Assembly (NCBI GenBank): GCA_947630385.1
Contig: CANRHG010000070.1
Location: forward strand, 1-8,593
Direction: 5' to 3'
Length of the DNA: 8,593 nucleotides
DNA from: an uncultured Eubacteriaceae bacterium
GTDB lineage: Bacteria; Bacillota; Clostridia; Eubacteriales; Eubacteriaceae
Below are positions 1-5,097 of the stretch, piece after piece. Positions within the stretch are counted from its first letter, which is position 1. Each line of letters opens with the position of its first letter. The position numbers and the translations under genes were made by a program. The notes beneath the pieces were generated by a model that was not told the origin of the DNA, did no database searches, and saw only the letters and a program-made list of their open reading frames with translations.

Positions 1-1059
1 AAGCACCGTATCGATTTCACGCCCGCCATCTTCGGTCGCAAACAGAAAGCTTGAATTATGGTACGGAAAACCTTTCCAACGGAACAGGCGGTTGAGCAAA
101 AACTCAAAGTCCACAAAGCTCATGTCGCCGTCTACCCATACCTTACGTTGGACCTTCTGATTCCCCTGTAAATCTAAAGTGATGAGAAGCTCAAAAACCA
201 TCTCATCGAAAACCTCAAACTCCTCTTCCTCGTATTCATCTGTAAATTCACTATAAGGAAGGGTTAGAATGTCGGCTAGTTTATGACAGATTCTTTCTAT
301 ACGTTTTTTGATCTCCTCCGTCGGTGGCTGGCTCTCGAGTTCTTCGAGCCTACCCATTAAGTCACGAACTACTTGATAATCTTCTTTTGTAGCGATGCTG
401 AGATGTCCGATATCGGAATAATCAAGTTTTCCATTTTTGGGCTTTTTTGACTTTGACCGAAGCCGGGGTGGAGCCAGGGCCGTTTCATTTTTCTTAAACG
501 AATCGTCAGGATAGAGCAAAGACCCGTATTCCTGTCTACCATACATTTCAAGGAGTTCAGCCGGTATAGGATGCATCAGATCTTCATCCGGTAGGGTAAC
601 GTTAGATTGGTCAAAAAAATTTAAATGGTGGTACGGGCCATAGTAAAACTTCTTTTTGTTAGTCGATAGCTTCTTATAAGTATTTTTTATGTCCGTTGCA
701 AAAGCCAAAAACTCGTTGGCCTCTTCTTTAAAAGCGCGGGAGACCGGAACAAAGTGAAGATCCTTAAGCGCCGCCGAAAACGGATTTTTTACCTTATACT
801 GAAAACTATCGAGATGGTCCAGGCTTTTTTCAAACGAATTCTTTACCGCAGCGACCACGTCTTTACGCCATCCGCGTTCAAGAACGTCGATAAAGATAAC
901 ACCCGAATACGGATGAAAAAAGAACAAGTATTCTTCCTTCTTTGGGTATTGGGTCGTAATCGGAACCATCAGCCAGGCGTCACCGGCATTCTCTACTTTT
1001 ACGTCTTCAAGCTCGATACCGAGTTGCTTCGCGTGGGACTTGGACATTTCTATAAACAT
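1..1059 (-). CDS. pRiA4b ORF-3-like protein, copy A (3' part missing)
   Basis: The frame is open for 353 codons from an ATG at 1059 to the left edge without a stop, so the C-terminus lies outside the window. The start is supported by alignment with the next gene: both begin M-[FY]-I and share a W-L-M-V-P segment about 30 residues in. A purine-rich AGAAGAGAG sits just upstream. Residues 285-353 match residues 281-349 of the neighbouring paralogue at about 51 of 69 positions by eye, including LLNRLFRW and GFPYH. This is the first part of the plasmid pRiA4b ORF-3-like domain; the hallmark YDYGD and PPED motifs of the paralogue would fall in the missing part. A basic stretch (PRLRSKSKKPKNGK) lies near residue 205. 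No signal peptide or membrane segment is visible. The gene is 68 bases downstream of its paralogue with no terminator between them, so co-transcription is likely. The biochemical function of the family is not established. Confidence 0.85.
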   Translation of the reverse strand, partial: MFIEMSKSHAKQLGIELEDVKVENAGDAWLMVPITTQYPKKEEYLFFFHPYSGVIFIDVLERGWRKDVVAAVKNSFEKSLDHLDSFQYKVKNPFSAALKDLHFVPVSRAFKEEANEFLAFATDIKNTYKKLSTNKKKFYYGPYHHLNFFDQSNVTLPDEDLMHPIPAELLEMYGRQEYGSLLYPDDSFKKNETALAPPRLRSKSKKPKNGKLDYSDIGHLSIATKEDYQVVRDLMGRLEELESQPPTEEIKKRIERICHKLADILTLPYSEFTDEYEEEEFEVFDEMVFELLITLDLQGNQKVQRKVWVDGDMSFVDFEFLLNRLFRWKGFPYHNSSFLFATEDGGREIDTVL

Positions 1060-1127
1060 ATCTCTCTTCTCTTTTCGTTAAAACCGCCTACAAGTGCCGA
1101 AATCTGATTTTGCCCTCTTTAAGCGCG

Positions 1128-2618
1128 TTACTTTTTACGCTTCCCGTTTTTAAAAAGTGGCGAAAGATCGCAGGGGCTTCGCAGGAAATACTTGTTTTCG
1201 TCCACCCAGGACTCGACGAGTTTACGGTAGGCGGAGACGTCTTTGTTTTTTTCCCTTAAGTTTAAAATCTCGTGGAAAGGCCCAAGACCTCCCGCATCCT
1301 CGGGTGGGGCCACACCGCTGGAGCGCGTAAGATAAGGCAGGGGTTTATCAAATTTATTCTTATCGCAAATTCCCGTGAGTTCGACCGCGTGGGTCCAGTT
1401 GTCCCCGTAGTCGTAGCGGTAGTAGGCGTTTTTATGGTCCGGGAAATAATCCCTTAATTTATAATCCCGGATGTCTTTTTTTTCGGCATGCTGGAAAAAA
1501 TCAAACGGTTCCACGCCAAAATCCGCTCCCCACATTTTTTTATCTCCCGGGTACTCCGCTTCGGTGTGCCGGAGTACTTCACTTATCTCATATTCGCCGT
1601 CTTCATCCGCAAACAAAAAGCTCGACAAGTGGTAAGGAAATCCTCTCCAGCGAAACAGCCGGTTGAGTAAGTACTCAAAATCCACAAAACTCATGTCGGC
1701 GTCCACCAGCACCTTGCGCTGCGCTCTTTGATGGTCCGGCAGGTCTAAAGTGATAACAAACTCGAAGATCATCTCGTCGTAAACTTTATCTTTAAAATTT
1801 AGGTCCCCAAAGGTAAGTCGGCTGAAAGGAATCGTAAGCCTTTCGGTCTGTTCCAGATGGATCTCGTCTAGGCGTTTTTGGACGTCCTTGGTTCGGGGCA
1901 ACGACAGAAGTTTATCCTGCTCTCTCGTTAAAGCTTCGACGGCTTTCGAATTTTTTGCGGCGGGCTCTTTCGGAAAAAAGCATAGGGTATCGCCAAAATT
2001 TTTCCCGTCTAACTTCGGAATCGGAGCCGTAAGGGCTTTTTCATTGATCTCAAAAGAATCATCCGGCTCAGGTAGATAACGGTATTTTATCCTCCCGTAA
2101 GTTTCCAGTTGCTTTGCCGATAGGGGCTCTCCCATTTTCCTATCCAAACCGTCGTAATCAAAATTGATGAAGTCGCTCAGGTATGAAAAATCGTACGGAC
2201 CGTAGAAAAACGGACGCTCCGTAGCCGCCATATTTTTAACGTAGTTCTTCATCTTTCCCAAGGTCGAGAATAACGCGTTGGCGCTTTCTTTAAACGCGCG
2301 CGTGACCGGGACGAAATGAAATTTATTTATAGTGTCCGTAAACGAGGATTTGACGTTTAGACCAAAACTGTCGATGTGGTCCAGATTTTTTTCAATCATT
2401 TCTTTGAGCGTACCGGGAATGTCTTTTTCCCATCCGCGCTCGGGTCTCTCGACAAAGAGGATCCCCGTGTACGGGTGGTTAAGGGCTATATAAGTTTCTT
2501 TGGGATTGCCACACGTAAAGGGGACCATCAGCCAAACCTCGCCGACGTGGTCGGGTTTTTTCTCCTCGAGCTTAAGATCGAGCTCTCCGGCGTGTTTGCC
2601 GGTTAATGCAATGTACAT
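1128..2618 (-). CDS. pRiA4b ORF-3-like protein, copy B (complete)
   Basis: This is a complete 496-residue protein. The C-terminal part (about 280-445) carries the marks of the plasmid pRiA4b ORF-3-like family: the FEYLLNRLFRW/GFPYH segment (about 314-330), RYDYGDNWTHAVEL (401-414) and GVAPPEDAGG (435-444). The N-terminal ~200 residues are a second conserved region shared with the downstream copy (WLMVP at 29-33, HPYTG at 48-52, HFVPVTRAFKE at 101-111, FYGPY at 138-142). I cannot name this region with certainty. Residues 205-265 form a charged, variable linker. The C-terminus is basic (KNGKRKK). It appears cytosolic, with no signal peptide or membrane helix. The ATG at 2618 has AAGAGAG about 6 bases upstream. 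The family is often found near mobile DNA and is sometimes annotated as IS1096 TnpR-like, but no transposase catalytic motif is visible. Domain assignment is firm; function is unknown. Confidence 0.9.
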   Translation of the reverse strand: MYIALTGKHAGELDLKLEEKKPDHVGEVWLMVPFTCGNPKETYIALNHPYTGILFVERPERGWEKDIPGTLKEMIEKNLDHIDSFGLNVKSSFTDTINKFHFVPVTRAFKESANALFSTLGKMKNYVKNMAATERPFFYGPYDFSYLSDFINFDYDGLDRKMGEPLSAKQLETYGRIKYRYLPEPDDSFEINEKALTAPIPKLDGKNFGDTLCFFPKEPAAKNSKAVEALTREQDKLLSLPRTKDVQKRLDEIHLEQTERLTIPFSRLTFGDLNFKDKVYDEMIFEFVITLDLPDHQRAQRKVLVDADMSFVDFEYLLNRLFRWRGFPYHLSSFLFADEDGEYEISEVLRHTEAEYPGDKKMWGADFGVEPFDFFQHAEKKDIRDYKLRDYFPDHKNAYYRYDYGDNWTHAVELTGICDKNKFDKPLPYLTRSSGVAPPEDAGGLGPFHEILNLREKNKDVSAYRKLVESWVDENKYFLRSPCDLSPLFKNGKRKK

Positions 2619-2649
2619 ATAATTCTCTCTTGTTTTTCTTCTAGTTTAC

Positions 2650-2655
2650 ATCATA
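2650..2655 (-). promoter_or_regulatory. candidate -10 element for the pRiA4b-type gene pair
   Basis: Read on the minus strand, this is TATGAT, one mismatch from TATAAT. It would give a leader of about 25 bases before the ATG at 2618. No good -35 hexamer lies 16-18 bases upstream, so this is a weak prediction based on the -10 and its location only. Confidence 0.25.
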
Positions 2656-2893
2656 GAGCCACGTTTAAGAAATGAGTGAGTTGTTTAAATTTAAGACGTA
2701 ATCTTACAGAAATAATTTTGCGTTTTAAAACTGAACGTTTCTTAAAAAATAAGCTCAAAAACGAGCCAAGCCATTTTTCAAGTGCTACAAGCGGCTCGAA
2801 ATTTAGGCAAAACAAAAGCCCGGACTTTAGATTTTCCCGGACCTGGTCAAGAGTAAAAAAATTTATTGTTTTTGGGTGATCTAAAAAGATACT

Positions 2894-2903
2894 TAACCGG
2901 TTA
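2894..2903. repeat. 10-bp perfect palindrome TAACCGGTTA
   Basis: The sequence TAACCGGTTA is fully self-complementary. It is the leftmost of three palindromes in the divergent region. It could be a half-site cluster for a dimeric regulator, but a 10-bp palindrome can also occur by chance. Confidence 0.4.
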
Positions 2904-2913
2904 TCCTCCCCGT

Positions 2914-2928
2914 AAAACGGCCCGTTTT
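2914..2928. repeat. 15-bp interrupted palindrome AAAACGG-C-CCGTTTT
   Basis: Seven-base arms are perfectly complementary around one central base. There is no following T-run, so it does not look like a terminator. Its form and its location between divergent genes fit an operator for a dimeric DNA-binding protein; the XRE-type protein at 3056 is the nearest candidate. Confidence 0.5.
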
Positions 2929-2984
2929 GACCAGCTTTTTGAGCAAAAATTTCGAATCTTTCACCTTTTTATATGTTATGCGAC

Positions 2985-3003
2985 TTTATTTGCGGCAAAT
3001 AAA
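2985..3003. promoter_or_regulatory. 19-bp palindrome, candidate operator upstream of the XRE gene
   Basis: TTTATTTGC-G-GCAAATAAA has nine-base arms with perfect complementarity around a single central G. It lies about 52 bases upstream of the ATG at 3056 and just upstream of a possible -35/-10 pair. The tight symmetry with a one-base centre is typical of binding sites for homodimeric helix-turn-helix proteins and unlike an RNA hairpin terminator, which needs a loop of three or more bases and a U-tract. Autoregulation by the downstream XRE protein is the simplest reading, but nothing in the sequence proves which protein binds. Confidence 0.5.
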
Positions 3004-3009
3004 CGAAAT

Positions 3010-3038
3010 TTATCAAAACCGGCCACAGCCCCTAAAAT
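3010..3038 (+). promoter_or_regulatory. candidate promoter for the XRE-led gene run
   Basis: TTATCA at 3010-3015 (4 of 6 to TTGACA), a 17-base spacer, then TAAAAT at 3033-3038 (5 of 6 to TATAAT). Transcription would begin near 3045, right at the Shine-Dalgarno at 3047-3054, leaving a very short leader. The prediction is moderate to weak. Confidence 0.3.
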
Positions 3039-3046
3039 AGAAGTTG

Positions 3047-3054
3047 AAAGGAGG
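3047..3054 (+). promoter_or_regulatory. strong Shine-Dalgarno AAAGGAGG
   Basis: This is a full-length complement to the 3' end of 16S rRNA and the best ribosome binding site seen in the window. It ends one base before the ATG at 3056 (too close for that start by usual spacing) but eight bases before an out-of-frame ATG at 3063. It therefore rules out the TTG at 3044, which would place the Shine-Dalgarno inside the coding region, and leaves open how the regulator is started. Confidence 0.75.
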
Positions 3055-3055
3055 T

Positions 3056-3409
3056 ATGGGAAATGCCTTTGATCCCCACATACGCTTGAACCCGCGCGCC
3101 GCTAGAATCGGCCAAAACATCCGAAGCGCCAGGCAACACAAGAAAGTCTCACCACAGACGGTTCAAAGTCAGCTGGGCCTTAGCCCGGGCGAACTTGAAG
3201 CCATCGAAAACGGCGAGATCAGCCCGAGCCTTGAGCAGGCCGGGGAGCTGGCAACGCTTTACGGTGTTACGGTCAATTCCTTTTTTTATCACACCGGCCT
3301 TTACCATAGGAGCGAATCGGCCACGTTCTTCGGCCTTGAGTGGCCGTTTTCGGATTACGCGATTAAAGTCCTAGACGAACTCAACGAGCTGCAAGACCTT
3401 TTGGCCTGA
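3056..3409 (+). CDS. XRE-family helix-turn-helix transcriptional regulator
   Basis: The product is 117 residues from the ATG at 3056. Residues about 18-76 form an HTH_3/Cro-C1 type domain: IGQNIRSAR (helix 1), VSPQTVQSQLGLSPGELEAIENG (turn and recognition helices, ending in the E-N-G pattern typical of XRE proteins), then SLEQAGELATLYGVTVNSFF. The C-terminal ~40 residues are not a recognised sensor domain and end in a short Leu-rich helix (KVLDELNELQDLL), possibly for dimerisation. The protein is probably a cytosolic DNA-binding repressor or activator; its targets are unknown, though the palindromes upstream are candidates. Start choice is uncertain: the ATG at 3056 is only one base from the Shine-Dalgarno. 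A TTG at 3086 would give a 107-residue protein that still contains the whole HTH. The acetyltransferase gene follows after 22 bases. Confidence 0.85.
   Translation: MGNAFDPHIRLNPRAARIGQNIRSARQHKKVSPQTVQSQLGLSPGELEAIENGEISPSLEQAGELATLYGVTVNSFFYHTGLYHRSESATFFGLEWPFSDYAIKVLDELNELQDLLA
3063..3089 (+). CDS. possible 8-codon leader ORF overlapping the XRE gene start
   Basis: An ATG at 3063 lies eight bases after the strong AAAGGAGG, which is ideal spacing, and reads MPLIPTYA before a TGA at 3087-3089. The frame differs from the regulator's. Its stop overlaps an in-frame TTG of the regulator (TTGA, 3086-3089), a layout known from termination-reinitiation junctions. It may be a translated leader that couples to the regulator, or an accident of a close-spaced ATG. 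No attenuator hairpin or run of one amino acid's codons is visible. Confidence 0.25.
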   Translation: MPLIPTYA

Positions 3410-3416
3410 CCGGTTT

Positions 3417-3425
3417 TGGTATAAT
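3417..3425 (+). promoter_or_regulatory. extended -10 promoter before the acetyltransferase gene
   Basis: TGGTATAAT is a perfect extended -10 (TGnTATAAT) in the 22-base gap between the XRE gene and the acetyltransferase gene. No -35 match is visible (CCTTTT at 17-base spacing), which an extended -10 can tolerate. The predicted start of transcription is at or within a base or two of the ATG at 3432, implying a leaderless or nearly leaderless transcript for the downstream genes. Confidence 0.45.
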
Positions 3426-3431
3426 CGGGGA

Positions 3432-3995
3432 ATGGAACTAAAAGAACTACTAGAACTATATAATAGCGGTACGATGATTGTAGGCCACTCCGAGGCCCAT
3501 CTGCTGATGACCGAATACTCAAGACGGGCCCAGGAGATCACAGCCGAGATCAATACCGGCTATCACGATCATAACGAACTCATCGCGCTCATGACGAAAC
3601 TCATGAGAAAAGCCCCGGGCGAAGGGACCTACCTGTTTCCGCCGTTTTATACGGACTTCGGCATGAACACGACCATCGGTAAAGACGTATTTATCAACTC
3701 CTGTTGCCAGTTTCAGGACCAGGGCGGAATCACGATCGGTGACGGCACCTTAATCGGTCCCAAAACGGTCATCGCTACGCTCAACCACGGCAAAAAGCCC
3801 GAAGAGCGTACGAGCCTTTTTCCCGCGCCGGTTAAAATCGGCAAAAACGTCTGGATCGGAGCGAGCGTTGTGATCCTGCCCGGTGTCACGATTGGGGACA
3901 ACGCCATCATTGGAGCCGGCGCGGTCGTCGTACACGACGTGCCCAAAGACGCCATCGTAGCCGGCGTCCCGGCCAAAGTGATCGGAGAGATTTGA
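3432..3995 (+). CDS. sugar O-acetyltransferase (LacA/Maa/NodL type, hexapeptide repeat)
   Basis: The 187-residue length is normal for galactoside/maltose/nodulation O-acetyltransferases, which transfer an acetyl group from acetyl-CoA to a sugar hydroxyl in the cytosol as trimers. The N-terminal ~70 residues are helical. From about residue 80 there is a left-handed parallel beta-helix of hexapeptide repeats (TIGKDV, TIGDGT, LIGPKT, KIGKNV, WIGASV, TIGDNA, IIGAGA), ending in the family signature VPKDAIVAGVPAKVI (170-184). His119 in the ATLNHG motif occupies the place of the catalytic His of LacA/Maa. The acceptor sugar cannot be read from sequence. The ATG at 3432 has only CGGGGA directly before it, so there is no well-spaced Shine-Dalgarno, although an extended -10 sits six bases upstream. 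The stop overlaps the next gene's ATG by one base (TGATG), implying translational coupling. Confidence 0.9.
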   Translation: MELKELLELYNSGTMIVGHSEAHLLMTEYSRRAQEITAEINTGYHDHNELIALMTKLMRKAPGEGTYLFPPFYTDFGMNTTIGKDVFINSCCQFQDQGGITIGDGTLIGPKTVIATLNHGKKPEERTSLFPAPVKIGKNVWIGASVVILPGVTIGDNAIIGAGAVVVHDVPKDAIVAGVPAKVIGEI

Positions 3996-4774
3996 TGAAA
4001 CTCATATCGTGGAACGTAAACGGGATAAGGGCGGCTTTTAAAAAGGGGCTAAAAGAAGTCATCCGGGACTTTGGCGCCGACATCGTCTGTATCCAGGAAG
4101 TCAAGGCCCACCTCGAGCAGCTCGAAGACGACATCGCCGTATTTGATGACTACCACTTTTACCTGGCTTCGGGAAGTCGCAAAGGTTACAGCGGGGTCGC
4201 GGTCTACTCGAAGATCCGCCCGATTGCCGTACAGCGCGGTTTTGAAGATACCCCCCTATGTCGCCCGTACAACGACGAGGGCCGCGTCATCCGACTGGAG
4301 TTCGAAGATTTCTATCTGTACAACATCTACTTCCCCAACGGTGCCAGTACGAAAGAGCGTAGAGATTACAAAGAAGGCTTTAACTGCGCCCTTCTTGAAG
4401 AATTAAAAGAATTAAAGAAAAAAAACAAGGGGATCATCATCTGTGGCGACGTAAATATCGCCCACGAAGACATCGATCTGAAAAATCCCCAGGCAAACGC
4501 AAAACACTCCGGATTTTTACCCTCGGAGCGGCGCTTTATCGATAAACTTCTCGATCTCGGTTTTATCGATTCGTTCCGCTGGCTCAATCCGGAACTCGTA
4601 AAGTACAGCTGGTGGTCCTACCGCTTTAACGCGAGAAAGACCAACGCCGGCTGGCGCATCGACTACTTTTTTGTCAGCGACAACTTAAAAGATAAGGTCG
4701 TTGGCGCGGACGTACTCGATGGCGTGTTAGGAAGCGATCACGCTCCCATTGAACTATTGTTAGATCTTAAATGA
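3995..4774 (+). CDS. exoA: exodeoxyribonuclease III / AP endonuclease (ExoA/Xth family)
   Basis: The 259-residue protein is a full-length member of the exonuclease III branch of the endonuclease/exonuclease/phosphatase superfamily. It cuts the DNA backbone 5' to abasic sites and removes 3' blocking groups in base-excision repair. The active-site set is intact: N7 and N9 in SWNVNG, metal-binding E35 in CIQE, Y109 in YNIYFPNG, D152 and N154 in GDVN, D223 in WRIDYFF and the D248-H249 pair in SDHAP. The GRVIRLEF strand (97-104) also matches. The ATG at 3995 is preferred over the TTG at 3992 because the Met-Lys-Leu-Ile-Ser-Trp-Asn start is standard and GGAGAG lies five bases upstream. It overlaps the acetyltransferase stop by one base and the next gene's start by four (ATGA). 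No functional link with the acetyltransferase is evident. Confidence 0.96.
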   Translation: MKLISWNVNGIRAAFKKGLKEVIRDFGADIVCIQEVKAHLEQLEDDIAVFDDYHFYLASGSRKGYSGVAVYSKIRPIAVQRGFEDTPLCRPYNDEGRVIRLEFEDFYLYNIYFPNGASTKERRDYKEGFNCALLEELKELKKKNKGIIICGDVNIAHEDIDLKNPQANAKHSGFLPSERRFIDKLLDLGFIDSFRWLNPELVKYSWWSYRFNARKTNAGWRIDYFFVSDNLKDKVVGADVLDGVLGSDHAPIELLLDLK

Positions 4775-5094
4775 AAGAACCAATCCTTCGTGTTTATAAC
4801 GGTTTGTTCGAAATTGAAACGGACGACCTCGACGAAGTTTTCGACGAGGTCCTGGCGGCGGATTTTAACTCGTACCTGAGGTATACGAAACCGGACGATC
4901 CCGATTCGCTCATCTTTAACGTGTTTTTCCTAAAAAATCCGCCGCCGGGCTTTCGGGACCTGTTGTTTAGTTACGTCGTTGACTTAAAACGTGACGGTTT
5001 TGACATCGAGGTCAAAATGACCTTTTACGACGACCTCGACATTCGAGAGGACGCCGTCTACAACCTGATCACCTGCTCGTCCAAGGGCTTTTGA
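4771..5094 (+). CDS. acidic hypothetical protein, 107 residues
   Basis: I do not recognise this protein. It starts at an ATG overlapping the exoA stop by four bases (ATGA) and has no clear Shine-Dalgarno, so it probably depends on translational coupling to exoA. It is very rich in Asp and Glu (for example ETDDLDEVFDEV at about residues 16-27) and in aromatic residues, and has no signal peptide or transmembrane segment. Alternating hydrophobic/charged segments (SLIFNVFFL, FDIEVKMTFYDDLDI, AVYNLITCSS) suggest a small mixed alpha/beta fold with a beta-sheet. The good codon pattern, full use of the space between exoA and ppx, and the overlap argue that it is real. Its stop codon abuts the stop of the convergent ppx gene. 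A role with ExoA is possible only by position. Confidence 0.75.
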   Translation: MKEPILRVYNGLFEIETDDLDEVFDEVLAADFNSYLRYTKPDDPDSLIFNVFFLKNPPPGFRDLLFSYVVDLKRDGFDIEVKMTFYDDLDIREDAVYNLITCSSKGF

Positions 5095-5097
5095 TCA
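5092..5097. other. convergent stop-to-stop junction TGATCA
   Basis: The plus-strand hypothetical gene ends with TGA at 5092-5094 and the minus-strand ppx gene ends with its TGA on 5097-5095. The two stops form one TGATCA palindrome with zero intervening bases. No hairpin plus T-run terminator is visible within either gene end nearby, so transcripts from both sides probably run into the opposite gene. Confidence 0.85.

Larger units (their letters stand above)
2619..3055. other. AT-rich divergent intergenic region
   Basis: This stretch of about 437 bases lies between genes transcribed outward in both directions, and no convincing gene was found in it. It is notably AT-rich (14 of 60 bases G+C at 2701-2760). 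It holds candidate promoters on both strands, three perfect short palindromes (2894-2903, 2914-2928, 2985-3003) and the Shine-Dalgarno of the rightward genes. A longer-loop inverted repeat, CGAGCC (2762-2767) with GGCTCG (2793-2798), is also present but is weak. Two open frames here (2676-2879 and 2866-3072) have GTG/TTG starts, no ribosome binding site and low-complexity Lys/Phe/Arg-rich products, so I treat them as chance. Confidence 0.75.

Noticed and set aside
754..1107. 117-residue open frame on the plus strand
   Set aside because: It runs antisense through the pRiA4b-type copy A, whose minus-strand frame is conserved with its paralogue; no ribosome binding site or recognisable domain.
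1128..2618. Reading the pRiA4b-type genes as transposase or resolvase genes of an insertion sequence
   Set aside because: No DDE, HUH or serine/tyrosine recombinase motif, no flanking inverted repeats and no target duplication are visible; the IS-related family name is historical.
2664..2746. TTTAAGAAA / TTTCTTAAA inverted pair
   Set aside because: Arms are 65 bases apart and composed mainly of A and T, so chance is likely in this AT-rich stretch.
2762..2798. CGAGCC...GGCTCG inverted repeat as a terminator
   Set aside because: Six-base stem with a 25-base loop, no T-run, and it sits between divergent genes where no transcript needs to end.
2818..2842. Two direct CCCGGAC copies as the beginning of a repeat array
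   Set aside because: Only two short copies, not regularly extended; no CRISPR-like repeat-spacer pattern.
2676..2879. 67-residue open frame starting at GTG in the intergenic region
   Set aside because: No Shine-Dalgarno, AT-driven Lys/Phe/Arg-rich composition and no recognisable domain.
3044..3055. TTG at 3044 as the XRE start
   Set aside because: It would translate the AAAGGAGG Shine-Dalgarno itself as coding sequence.
2866..3072. 68-residue open frame starting at TTG
   Set aside because: It has no ribosome binding site, a low-complexity product, and runs through the palindromes, the Shine-Dalgarno and into the XRE gene.
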